From Candidatus Woesearchaeota archaeon (GTDB taxonomy: Archaea; Nanobdellota; Nanobdellia; Woesearchaeales; JAGVXP01), in contig JAGVXP010000053.1 of NCBI GenBank assembly GCA_018303725.1, forward strand, positions 1 through 35,779: a stretch of DNA of 35,779 nt. The letters are read 5' to 3'. Made by a program: the position numbers and the translations under genes. How positions within the stretch are numbered: the first letter of the stretch is position 1; every line of letters begins with the position of its first letter. Below, one piece after another: positions 9,936-19,550 of this stretch. Below the pieces are notes generated by a model. That model saw nothing but the letters and a program-made list of their open reading frames with translations, was not told where the DNA came from and searched no databases.

Positions 9936-9976
9936 GTGTATTAAATTATAGTGTATTAAATACATATGATATGTAT
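9936..9976. promoter_or_regulatory. Putative antitoxin operator: GTGTATTAAAT direct repeat plus ATACATA-TGA-TATGTAT inverted repeat
   Basis: Direct repeats at 9936-9946 and 9951-9961; inverted repeat 9960-9976 immediately upstream of the 9919 start. Confidence 0.55.
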
Positions 9977-10035
9977 ACATATTTAAATCTTTTGGTTTTG
10001 GGGTTGAGAAACACAAAGCTTATATATTCATTGTC

Positions 10036-10053
10036 ATAGTTATACATAACTAT
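10036..10053. promoter_or_regulatory. Inverted repeat ATAGTTAT-AC-ATAACTAT
   Basis: Perfect 8-bp arms upstream of the AbrB-like small ORF. Confidence 0.55.
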
Positions 10054-10095
10054 ATAATATTTTATTTAATTAAAAATAGTTGAATATAGTAAAAA

Positions 10096-10108
10096 ATAGT
10101 TTAACTAT
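10096..10108. promoter_or_regulatory. Inverted repeat ATAGTT-T-AACTAT overlapping the start codon at 10107
   Basis: Perfect 6-bp arms; shares ATAGTT half-site with 10036-10053. Confidence 0.5.
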
Positions 10109-10256
10109 GACAGAACCCTTATCCTTCATAAAAAGGGTAGCCAAGTCAGGCAGAGGTTTTCTTATTTGGATTCCCAAAGATGTTTCTGATTATATGAGTC
10201 TTAAGGAAGATGATACAGTAGAAGTCAAGATAAGGAAGCTGAAGAAAAATGGATAA
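10107..10256 (+). CDS. AbrB/SpoVT-like 49-aa DNA-binding protein (below ORF-track cutoff)
   Basis: MTEPLSFIKRVAKSGRGFLIWIPKDVSDYMSLKEDDTVEVKIRKLKKNG*; overlaps the next gene start by 8 bp. Confidence 0.75.
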   Translation: MTEPLSFIKRVAKSGRGFLIWIPKDVSDYMSLKEDDTVEVKIRKLKKNG

Positions 10257-11268
10257 AAAGGGGCAGATAACATTGTTTATTATTTTGGGCATGGTTATTT
10301 TAGTGGTGGCTGGATTATTGTTCTATTTTAAGGATATTTTATTTGGGAAAGAGTTAGTGGCAACACAAGAAGAATTATTGGTAGAAACACCATTAGAGAT
10401 GCAGCCAATAAGGTTATTCGTTGATGAGTGTATAACAGAAGTTGCTAATCCCGCTGTTTATACACTTGCTTTGCAAGGCGGTTATCTCTACCCTATTCCC
10501 GAATACTCGTTAATCACTGAAAACACAATAATAGCTTATTATTATGATGAAGGTGAGATTACAGCCCCAACTTTAGACGAAATAAAGCAGCAGTTAGAGT
10601 TGTATATAATTGATGCATTGCCTGTTTGTGTTGATAATTTCTCTTCATTTGAAGGAAAAACAATAGAACAAGGGGAAATAACAGTTGAAACTAAAATTTT
10701 AAAAGATAAACTTTTATTCAGGATAAAATATCCGCTTACATTGATAGAAGACATCAGTAAAATAAAAACAGAAGATTTTATTATTAGCGTCCCGGTAAGA
10801 TTGGAATATGTTTATGGTATTTCTCAAGAGATCATTAATAAAATAAAAGAAGACCCAGACCACATAGACATGGCATATCTAGCTGATTTTGATGCAGAAG
10901 TAACAGTTTTACCTTATGATGAGAGTAATATTGTATATTCTATAATTGATGAAGAATCCAGTATAGAGGATGTTCCTTTGGTGTTTATGTTTGCTGCAAA
11001 AATATTTCCAAATTCACCCCCCACTTTAGAATTTATACCAGATTTTGTTTTAAACCAGGGAGAGCAATTTAGTTATGATGTTGATGCTGCTGATGCTGAT
11101 GGAGATAAAATCACTTATTATTCAGATTCTGCTTTGATTAATGTTGATTCTGAAACTGGTATATTCACATTTACGCCGCCTGATGTAGGAGATTATTTAA
11201 TTGAAATTTGCGCTAAAGATAGCTATGAAAAAGAAGACTGCAGGGAAATGAAATTTTTTATACAATAA
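10249..11268 (+). CDS. Membrane-anchored secreted protein with C-terminal Ig/cadherin-like domain
   Basis: MDKKGQITLFIILGMVILVVAGLLFYF N-terminal anchor; C-terminal LNQGEQFSYDVDAADADGDKITYYSDSALINVDSETGIFTFTPPDVGDYLIEICAKD. Confidence 0.75.
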   Translation: MDKKGQITLFIILGMVILVVAGLLFYFKDILFGKELVATQEELLVETPLEMQPIRLFVDECITEVANPAVYTLALQGGYLYPIPEYSLITENTIIAYYYDEGEITAPTLDEIKQQLELYIIDALPVCVDNFSSFEGKTIEQGEITVETKILKDKLLFRIKYPLTLIEDISKIKTEDFIISVPVRLEYVYGISQEIINKIKEDPDHIDMAYLADFDAEVTVLPYDESNIVYSIIDEESSIEDVPLVFMFAAKIFPNSPPTLEFIPDFVLNQGEQFSYDVDAADADGDKITYYSDSALINVDSETGIFTFTPPDVGDYLIEICAKDSYEKEDCREMKFFIQ

Positions 11269-11269
11269 G

Positions 11270-14200
11270 ATGGATGGATTAATAAAATTAAAAAGTGTAA
11301 TTTTGAGTTTGATAATCATATTTAGCTGTTTTAGCACGTCTGTGTTTGCTAATGGAGAAGCTGCCCCTTCTGGAACTGCTGCAACTGATGTTAAATATGA
11401 AGATTGGAAAGAGCAGGCAAAAAAAGATGCAAATGGCCTATCAGCAGCAGACATAACAGCACATGTTAATGAAGAGGATTTTAAGGTCAGCTATATCAAC
11501 AAAATACAAGATCCAACAAAAGTGCAAGCAGTATTAGAAGCAATGGACTCAAAAAAATTTGCTCTATACACGCAAGGAGCCGATCCAATTCAATTACAGC
11601 AGCAGCTGAATAAAGTAAGTGATTGGAGCAAAGTGCCTGATGAGAATGTAGCACAGATTAACAGCATTGAAGTTTTGGCTGGAGGTGCAGAACCAACAAT
11701 AACCAGAATGGGCAACAGAATTTCTGCTCTTAACCAGAAAACATTTGAAGATTCTATTAAAAAATTGACAAACACACAGAGTAGCCCTTATAGCTATGAT
11801 GTCAGCGGAAGCAAAAAATCATCAGTAGGAAAAGTTGGAGAAAAATGGGTTATAACTATTGAAGGTAGAACATTAGAGCCGTCAAATAAATTCGCAGAAG
11901 GCATTACAGGATGGATTGCTGTTGATGACCCAGCACATTTTAGGGCTGTAATGGACGAAGAGGACCCTAGTGTTAAAGCAGGGATAGAAGAAGCCGTGAG
12001 AATATTGCAGAACACAGAATTGGGTAAGAAAGCAACAGCCGGCCAGCCTTTAACACCTCAAGAGCAAGAAACCTTGAACTATTTAAAAGAAGAGCTGCAA
12101 AGAACAATCGATGAAGCTAACCAAAATATTAATTTAAATGTTCCAGTATATGCGGATTCTATCAAAGCGCTAAACGATGGAAGTTTAGAATTAACAGGCA
12201 ACCAAGTTGTTGTTATAGGCCATCTTAAAAATTTCAAAGTTAAAAACAATGGCAATTTAATCGCTGATGTTGTTGAAAACAGAGAAGGCTCTTTTGAAGT
12301 GGAGGGTTTCAACATAAAAGCTGATGATGCTGAAGCTTACACGCCTACTGATTATTTTGATGGAGGCTTTATAAGAACAATTACTGATGACAAGGCTGAT
12401 ATTGAAACACTTCCTTTAGCTGGAAGGCAAACAGTTTATGTTGATTTAACCGATCCAGACAATTTGATTGGAGGAGAAACAAGCGGGAGAAAAGTAAGAT
12501 GGCATAAAGAACAGCAAAGCCCTGATTCTATATTTTTTAGAGGTGAGATACCCAAAGAGGTTAAAGATAAAACTCAAAAAGCTAAAGAAAATATCCCTAA
12601 AGCCCAATCAGAAGAGGGTGAAGTTTGGATTAAAAGAGAAAAAGATAATTTATTTATTTACTCTACTGGCGCTGTGCAATTAAGCTCTTATCATTATGAA
12701 GGTGAAAAGCCAGTTAAAGACACAAACCCAAAATTCAGGTTTGTTGGTGTTGGGGCAGATTCAAAACTGGATTCTTTAACAAATAAGCAACTCGAAAGAA
12801 CAGAATCTTATGCCTATGGAAGATTTATTTATGAAGACAGGAATACAGCTTATGACAGCTCCCAATTTAAGGGTGAAAATCCTGAAATGATAAGTCTGAT
12901 AATATCAGGAGACGGTGGAGCTGAAAAAGTAAGGATTGACGGCCCAGAAGGCAGCTTTATGAGATATACCCAAAAAGGGCAGATAAAACATTGGATTTCT
13001 GAAGAGCAAATGCTTGTTAATGCTGAAGACAAATTAGGAAACTATGTTATAGAGTTAAAAAAAGAAGATGGAAAAATAAAATATTTGCCTTCTGCCAGCT
13101 TAGTTGGAAAAGAATTAAAAGAGAATGAATTCCTAGTTATAAACAAAATAACAATGATGGAATTAGACGACCAAGAGGACTACCTTGCAATTGAGCAGAA
13201 TGGCATTATTGCTTATGAACAATCAGATGGAGAAGGAAAATTAAAAGGCACTATCATCTCAGATTCAAAAAGCGTAAGATTTGCATTAGGACAAAATTTA
13301 GTTAGTGTAACTGATGAACAAGAAAGAGTATATAATAAATTAGTTGGCGGGGATTATGGGTTATCTAACGAGGAGCTTAAAACTTTAAAAGATAGTGAAA
13401 AGCTAAGAGGCCATATATTGGAGACTAGCGGGATAGTTGTAGATAGATTAACTGACGCAGCATACATTAATAAAATCAAAGAAAGCGATGAAGGAATTAA
13501 AAAAAGCGCTGAAATTGATGAACAAGCAAAAATAATCCAGCAACAGCTAATAGATAATGGTATTATTAATACTGATGGCTCTTTAAAAGATGGTTTAACT
13601 GAAACAATGCAAAACCAGCTCAATGAGCTAAAAGTTAAAAGGTATGAAGCGCAAAAGCAAAGAGTTGATGCTACAATAAGCCGTCTTCAAGCAGGTGGAA
13701 TTGATACAACAGATTTAGAGTTCAACTCAAAACTAATTAGTATGAACATAGATTATACTGAAGGGAGGGTTGGAGGGATTATTAGAGATGGATTAGATCT
13801 TTTAGCTGAAGCTAAAGGTGATAAAGAAAAAGAAAAAGAAGTAAGATATCTTCTTGGTCTAAGTTATCTAGAAGCTGCAAGAAGAGCGCCAAATTTGTAT
13901 CCAAATGGCGCACAGCTTGCAAGAATCAATTTTGAGAAAGTTGCTGACCTTGACCCTGATTCTTCTGAAGGGCAAACTGCCAAAGAAATTATGAGAGAGA
14001 TAGATATTTCTACTTTATCAATGATAGGAAAAGCACTTGGTGAAGAGCAAGGTGCAGCCATAGAAAGGATTGAGAACAAGCTTGGCTTAAAAAGAAAATT
14101 AGGCGGTGTTTTTACAAGGGGTGTTAGTGAATCTTTGTTAGGTCTTTTTGGAGGCGGAGCAATGTATGAAACAGCTATTTATCAAGAAGAAGGTTTAAGT

Positions 14201-17137
14201 GAGCAAGCTAAAGGAGTTATATTAATAAAAGGATTAATGAAACAAAAAAACCCAGCTACTGATGAATATTACACATTAAATGAAATAAGGCAACTTAAAA
14301 AAAGACAAATGGCAGAACTATTTAAATTAGAGATAGATAGTACAAACAAAGAGGAAAAAGATAGGGCTGTAAAAGCTGCTGTAGAGATGACATCAGCAAT
14401 AGGCACAGCATTCAATAATCCAGATATGGAAGTTTTAGCAAAAGGTGGAATAGGCAGTTATCAGTTTGGCAATTACTTGGGAGATGAAGAAAGGGCATGG
14501 TATGATGTTGGTTTAGATGTCACAAAACACATAAATGCTTTAAATGTTGCCTTATTTTTAGCTCCTGGTGCCACGGTTGGAAGAGGTACAGTTATGACTT
14601 ATATAGGTGTTGGTATAAAAACAATTCCAGGCGCAACAACAGCAGGTGGGGCTATAATTAAACAAATCCCGACTTTCCAAAAAATGGGAAGCGCGCTGGT
14701 AAGAGAAAGAGCCGTGCCTGGGTTATGGAAATTAACAGAAAGAGGACGTGCTATAAAAATAAATAACCTGGCATTAAAAGCTCAGGAATTATATAATACA
14801 GGAAAAACAACAGAGGCAGCAAAAGCATATGCTGAAGCTTCTAAATTATTAAAAGAAACAACTGTTCCGGGAGCAAGTCTTAATTTAGCAGCAGAAGCTT
14901 CTTCTGAATCTATAGCTGCCTTATTGAAAGAATCAAAAGCTGTACATGAAGCAGCAGTACAATCTGCACAAGCAGCAAAAGCACAATCATTCTGGCGTAA
15001 AGAAAGGTCAACATGGAATGGTGTAAAATCACTAGCACAAAAAACAGGAGAATTAGGAGGAAGCATAAGAACAAGTTTAGAAAACATAAATTTAAATGGA
15101 CTAAAAGCTCAACGTGAAGCAGCTAACATTAAATTAACCCAGTTAAGACAAGAAGCCCCTGTATTAAAAGTCGCTGAGCAAAAAGGAAAAGAGATGGGGA
15201 TAGAATTAAAAGGTAAAGCTGCTACTTACACTAATGATGCTGGAGGTGTAATTAAGGGTGATATAGAACAAGTTGTTGCTTCTGAAGGCAAATTATCAAA
15301 AATAACGTTAAAATCTGCTGAGGGAAAACTAATAGTTATTGAAGGAGAAGCTAATTTAGGTAGATTAACTGTCGGAACAACGAGTGAAGAAATAGTGCAA
15401 TTAGAAAAAACAATAGCTCAACTAGGGGCAGAAATTAAAGGAGCAGAACAAGCACAAGCTGCAAGAGCTACGATAATTGCAAAAGCAAAGGCTGCACAAG
15501 GTGTTGATAAAGCAAAATTGCCTCAAGCAGAAGCAAAAGCAGGAGCAGCAGAAGTAAAAAGAGCAGCACCAACTGCAGCTGGAGCTGAAGCAGCAGCACC
15601 TAAAAGTCTCGGAACAGTAAGGGATTACAATTTATTAACAAAACAGCAGGTAGATGATTTGGTAAAAGGGCTTTCTCCACAAGAGAAAAAATTCCTTAAA
15701 GCAATGTCAACACAAACCCCTAAATATGTTCAATCTGAACTTACATTGGAATCTCAAGGTGCTGCTATAACAAGAGATGATGTTATAGCTTATCTAAAAA
15801 TGGCTGAAAAAGATCCATCTGTATTCTCTTTAACTCAAGATAGGATGTTAACAACTATCTCTAGAGAGATTGAAACAACAATTACAGACATCGCCACAGG
15901 TAAATTAGTAAAAATAACTGAAGAAAATTGGATGAGGTATGGAAGAAGAGGCAGATATGTGGATGCACGTGATACATTAGGAGGAAAAATATCTGGTTTT
16001 GCAGATAATGTTCCTGAAGTAAAAGTTATGGGAGAAACCCTGCCAGAATTTGTCGCTCCTTTAAACGAACATTTAAGTGCATTAAAAAATACTAAGTTAA
16101 CAGGACAACAAAAATATGAACTGCTTCCTCTAGAAAGAAAACAAGCAGTAAATGATTTTGTAATGGGGGGCGGAAGTTTTGATGATGCAATTGCAGCAGA
16201 AGCTGCTAGAACACAAAATTTGATTGATTATGCTCCTAAGTTATTTGCTCAAAAAGCCGCATCTACACCAAAACCAACAACACCAGTAGCTGATTCAATC
16301 AAAACATTCAAAACAAGCGCAGAAGAGAGATTAAAAGAATTTGGATTTGGTGATAAAGCTGCAAAAGAAGCAGCAGGTAGAGCAGGAAATGATGCAGACG
16401 ATATAATAAGAGCATGGCAAAAGGACAAAGAGGCAAGCGCAAGATTCCTTAACCTAGATGGCACTTTAACTCGAGAAGGTATTATAAAATTAAAAGTTGA
16501 CATGCGCTCTAAAATTGGAGGAACCGTAGCAGGAAAAGGCACGCCAGGATTCACACAACCAGTTAGAGAAGAGATCACGGGCCTTTTTGATGATGCATTT
16601 AAACCAAAAGTTCCAAAAGCACTTCTAAAAATACAACCAGAACCAGTAATTGGGCCTGCTTATAAGGGCACAGGTATTATTTATCCGCCTTCTTTGCTCA
16701 GAGCATACAGAGAAGGTTATCTAGGCGCTCTTATGCTGCCTTACATAGATTTAGAAACAGGGGATACAACACCAATAGAGGTAACGCCAATACCTACTGA
16801 TGATATAACTGCTGATCAATTTAATATAAGAATTCCAACTGAACCAGCTGAAGAGGAACAAGAAGCTCCGGAAAGAAATGAAGATGAATTTGAAGTAAAG
16901 GTTGATGAAAAAGGGGAGGTAAAGGAAGTTGTAGATGTTAAAAAAAGAACGCTTGTAACAGAGCCTGAAAAACTAAAGGCAATACAAGTTATACTAACTC
17001 AATATTACACAACACCAGTCAGCTATTATGATTATTGCGATTCGATTGGAGGCAGCTGTGAAAAAGAGTGTGGTGAAGATGAAGAAACATTTAGCCATAC
17101 AGACTGTGCTGAAACATTCTTAGTTTGCTGTTTGTGA
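11270..17137 (+). CDS. 1955-aa secreted multidomain protein with six-cysteine C-terminal module
   Basis: Signal peptide; TPR-like segment; Ala-rich helical region; YYDYCDSIGGSCEKECGEDEETFSHTDCAETFLVCCL C-terminus; 1-bp gap to upstream gene. Confidence 0.85.
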   Translation: MDGLIKLKSVILSLIIIFSCFSTSVFANGEAAPSGTAATDVKYEDWKEQAKKDANGLSAADITAHVNEEDFKVSYINKIQDPTKVQAVLEAMDSKKFALYTQGADPIQLQQQLNKVSDWSKVPDENVAQINSIEVLAGGAEPTITRMGNRISALNQKTFEDSIKKLTNTQSSPYSYDVSGSKKSSVGKVGEKWVITIEGRTLEPSNKFAEGITGWIAVDDPAHFRAVMDEEDPSVKAGIEEAVRILQNTELGKKATAGQPLTPQEQETLNYLKEELQRTIDEANQNINLNVPVYADSIKALNDGSLELTGNQVVVIGHLKNFKVKNNGNLIADVVENREGSFEVEGFNIKADDAEAYTPTDYFDGGFIRTITDDKADIETLPLAGRQTVYVDLTDPDNLIGGETSGRKVRWHKEQQSPDSIFFRGEIPKEVKDKTQKAKENIPKAQSEEGEVWIKREKDNLFIYSTGAVQLSSYHYEGEKPVKDTNPKFRFVGVGADSKLDSLTNKQLERTESYAYGRFIYEDRNTAYDSSQFKGENPEMISLIISGDGGAEKVRIDGPEGSFMRYTQKGQIKHWISEEQMLVNAEDKLGNYVIELKKEDGKIKYLPSASLVGKELKENEFLVINKITMMELDDQEDYLAIEQNGIIAYEQSDGEGKLKGTIISDSKSVRFALGQNLVSVTDEQERVYNKLVGGDYGLSNEELKTLKDSEKLRGHILETSGIVVDRLTDAAYINKIKESDEGIKKSAEIDEQAKIIQQQLIDNGIINTDGSLKDGLTETMQNQLNELKVKRYEAQKQRVDATISRLQAGGIDTTDLEFNSKLISMNIDYTEGRVGGIIRDGLDLLAEAKGDKEKEKEVRYLLGLSYLEAARRAPNLYPNGAQLARINFEKVADLDPDSSEGQTAKEIMREIDISTLSMIGKALGEEQGAAIERIENKLGLKRKLGGVFTRGVSESLLGLFGGGAMYETAIYQEEGLSEQAKGVILIKGLMKQKNPATDEYYTLNEIRQLKKRQMAELFKLEIDSTNKEEKDRAVKAAVEMTSAIGTAFNNPDMEVLAKGGIGSYQFGNYLGDEERAWYDVGLDVTKHINALNVALFLAPGATVGRGTVMTYIGVGIKTIPGATTAGGAIIKQIPTFQKMGSALVRERAVPGLWKLTERGRAIKINNLALKAQELYNTGKTTEAAKAYAEASKLLKETTVPGASLNLAAEASSESIAALLKESKAVHEAAVQSAQAAKAQSFWRKERSTWNGVKSLAQKTGELGGSIRTSLENINLNGLKAQREAANIKLTQLRQEAPVLKVAEQKGKEMGIELKGKAATYTNDAGGVIKGDIEQVVASEGKLSKITLKSAEGKLIVIEGEANLGRLTVGTTSEEIVQLEKTIAQLGAEIKGAEQAQAARATIIAKAKAAQGVDKAKLPQAEAKAGAAEVKRAAPTAAGAEAAAPKSLGTVRDYNLLTKQQVDDLVKGLSPQEKKFLKAMSTQTPKYVQSELTLESQGAAITRDDVIAYLKMAEKDPSVFSLTQDRMLTTISREIETTITDIATGKLVKITEENWMRYGRRGRYVDARDTLGGKISGFADNVPEVKVMGETLPEFVAPLNEHLSALKNTKLTGQQKYELLPLERKQAVNDFVMGGGSFDDAIAAEAARTQNLIDYAPKLFAQKAASTPKPTTPVADSIKTFKTSAEERLKEFGFGDKAAKEAAGRAGNDADDIIRAWQKDKEASARFLNLDGTLTREGIIKLKVDMRSKIGGTVAGKGTPGFTQPVREEITGLFDDAFKPKVPKALLKIQPEPVIGPAYKGTGIIYPPSLLRAYREGYLGALMLPYIDLETGDTTPIEVTPIPTDDITADQFNIRIPTEPAEEEQEAPERNEDEFEVKVDEKGEVKEVVDVKKRTLVTEPEKLKAIQVILTQYYTTPVSYYDYCDSIGGSCEKECGEDEETFSHTDCAETFLVCCL

Positions 17138-18892
17138 GTTCAAATCAGCTGGTAGGAATACCATATAAGAATGTCCTGCTTCCTTAACAGGGTCTAAAAG
17201 GCTCGGCATCAGCATATGGGTCAAACCAGCAAATTGCACTGGCATGTAACCTTCTTCTGCTTGAGATAATATCATTTGTGCAAAAAAATTCCTGTTCCTT
17301 TTTTGAAGGGTTTCAAAATAGGCAGTATTATCCACCCTATACCTTTCTACTAATTCATTAAATTCTTTACTAGGCATCCTCTTAGGATCATAATCCACAA
17401 TCTCTTGAAATCTATCGCCAGCAGAGGAGTCATTACGAAACCCTTCATGTATAAGGGCTGTTGAATCATCAAAATATATAGGAATTCCTTTTCCTCTCAG
17501 CAATGCAATTACATCTTTAGTTAAAAATAATATATTATTATCTGTTGAATCTGTTTCTATTCTTCCTAAACCCCCTTCACTTAGTATAGATGGTTTTATA
17601 TGTGCGTCTGTATTTGCAATTCCTGTCAATAAATTGGTTATATCTTCTTCATTGTAAATTTTCCTGCTCTGTGGAAATAATACAAACTCCCTATCACTTA
17701 ATTTAACGTTATGACTATGACCAAAACCAAAAAACACTACATCAGGAGCCAATTTATTGTCAGGAGAATAAAAACTATACAGCTTGTAACCATTCTGCTC
17801 TGCTAATTGAACAAGGCTATTTGCATAAGGGCTTAGTTCAATATTGCTTCCTTTCAATGGATTTTTCCAGCCTTTTCTAACCCTGATTTCCTCATCATAC
17901 ACTTTTTTCATCAATGGAGTTAATGAATTCATAATAGCTGAGTTTTTTATTGATGTTTTTGAGCCAATAATATTATCAGCTAATCCGTCATAAACTGATT
18001 GTGGGATACTGGGTACCTCTATAAAAATTTGCGGCCTTTCATCTTTTTTCTTTGGTGGCTCAATTCTTGGTTGGGAAGCATGGTATATGTAAAAACCAAT
18101 ACCAGTCATTATAGCCAAGAATGCCAAAACAGATATTGTAACCCCAATCCTTTCATCCCTTTTTGTAAAAACGGCTCCCTCTTCGCCTGCATAGCGAGGA
18201 AATGTTACAATAGAAGAGCCATCTGTATATTTAGCTAAAGAAGAATAGTCAATTCCTAAGTTTTTAGGAACAATCATGGTATAAGGTATTTTTTCTCGGG
18301 TTAATCCATTAATAACAGATCCATCCAACAAATGCTCTATACCCATTACCCTATAACTCCTTCCTCCTTTCCTTATCGCTTTTTTTCCGCTTTTTATTAA
18401 ATTAGGTAGAGTAAACTTCTCATTATCGCTTTGTATCTCAACCAAAAGCCTGTTAAGTGCTGTGTTTCTTACAGCCATTGCGAATCTTACAGCACCGGGA
18501 TCATTCCCTGCTAAGATAGCCTCAAGTTCCTTTTCAGATTTCTCTAATTCTTTAGCAAGCCTGCTATTAAGGATATCAGTTGATGTATAAGAAAAATCGC
18601 CTTTAACAGATAAATCTCTCATTATTTTTTCAGCGCTCTCAGCAAAATGTCTTCTATAATCTATAATTAAGGTAACAACCGGATCACAAGAACCATCAAT
18701 AGTTAAAAGATTAGCTGGTTTATATCCATTAGAACAAGCTACATCAACAACTCTTTGCCCATACTGACTTAAATTGGCCTCTGCTAATAATGCTGTGTCA
18801 TCTACATCATTTATGCCCTTAATAAAACTCTGAATATGTTTGCTTAATTCATTGTTATCTAAAGCAAAACCTCCCATAATTTCAGATAACAT
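17120..18892 (-). CDS. 590-aa single-TM protein, possible TraB/GumN-like domain on each side of the TM
   Basis: TM VTISVLAFLAIMTGIGFYIYHA in mid-protein; RNRNFFAQMILSQAEEGYMPVQFAGLTHMLMPSLLDPVKEAGHSYMVFLP and similar N-terminal-half segment; 18-bp convergent overlap with the 11270 gene. Confidence 0.6.
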   Translation of the reverse strand: MLSEIMGGFALDNNELSKHIQSFIKGINDVDDTALLAEANLSQYGQRVVDVACSNGYKPANLLTIDGSCDPVVTLIIDYRRHFAESAEKIMRDLSVKGDFSYTSTDILNSRLAKELEKSEKELEAILAGNDPGAVRFAMAVRNTALNRLLVEIQSDNEKFTLPNLIKSGKKAIRKGGRSYRVMGIEHLLDGSVINGLTREKIPYTMIVPKNLGIDYSSLAKYTDGSSIVTFPRYAGEEGAVFTKRDERIGVTISVLAFLAIMTGIGFYIYHASQPRIEPPKKKDERPQIFIEVPSIPQSVYDGLADNIIGSKTSIKNSAIMNSLTPLMKKVYDEEIRVRKGWKNPLKGSNIELSPYANSLVQLAEQNGYKLYSFYSPDNKLAPDVVFFGFGHSHNVKLSDREFVLFPQSRKIYNEEDITNLLTGIANTDAHIKPSILSEGGLGRIETDSTDNNILFLTKDVIALLRGKGIPIYFDDSTALIHEGFRNDSSAGDRFQEIVDYDPKRMPSKEFNELVERYRVDNTAYFETLQKRNRNFFAQMILSQAEEGYMPVQFAGLTHMLMPSLLDPVKEAGHSYMVFLPADLNSQTAN

Positions 18893-18975
18893 ATCTAATT
18901 ATTTAAACCTTTTTATTAATGGCTCTTCTAGTATAAACAAAAATATTTAATAATAGGTATTAACTATTAAAATTT

Positions 18976-19509
18976 ATGACCTACTACGACTCAATCTCAG
19001 AAGGCTATGAAGAGCTCCATGGAGAAGAGCAGCTAAAAAAAGTAGCCTTAATAAAAAAACACCTTAAGCTAAAGCCAACAGACAAATTATTAGATGTTGG
19101 CTGCGGAACAGGTTTGACAACAGAGCCGTGGAATTGTAAAAGATATGGTGTCGATCCAGCAAAAAAATTATTGGAAAAAGCAAGGCAAAAACTTTCGAGT
19201 AAAAACGAGAAAGGTTTAGAAAAGGCAAAGCCTTTTCAAAAAGATAAAATTGAATACAAACTGGCTCCTGCAGAAAAAATACCCTATCCCGATAATTCAT
19301 TTGATGTTGTGCTCAGCATAACGGCAATACAGAACTTTAAGGACATAGAAAAAGGGCTGAAAGAGATTAAAAGGGTTGGAAAAAATAAATTTGTTTTGTC
19401 TTTTTTAAAAAAATCAAAAAAAGCTGATAAAATTAAAAAGCTGGTGAATAAATATTTCAAGGTTGAAAAAGCAGTTGAAGAGGATAAGGATTTGATGTTC
19501 TTTACATAA
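18976..19509 (+). CDS. Class I SAM-dependent methyltransferase
   Basis: KLLDVGCGTGLTTEPWNCKRYGVDPAKKLLEKAR...IEYKLAPAEKIPYPDNSFDVVLSITAIQNF. Confidence 0.9.
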   Translation: MTYYDSISEGYEELHGEEQLKKVALIKKHLKLKPTDKLLDVGCGTGLTTEPWNCKRYGVDPAKKLLEKARQKLSSKNEKGLEKAKPFQKDKIEYKLAPAEKIPYPDNSFDVVLSITAIQNFKDIEKGLKEIKRVGKNKFVLSFLKKSKKADKIKKLVNKYFKVEKAVEEDKDLMFFT

Positions 19510-19550
19510 TAACAAAATATAAATATAAGCTACCCAAAAGTCAATATAAA

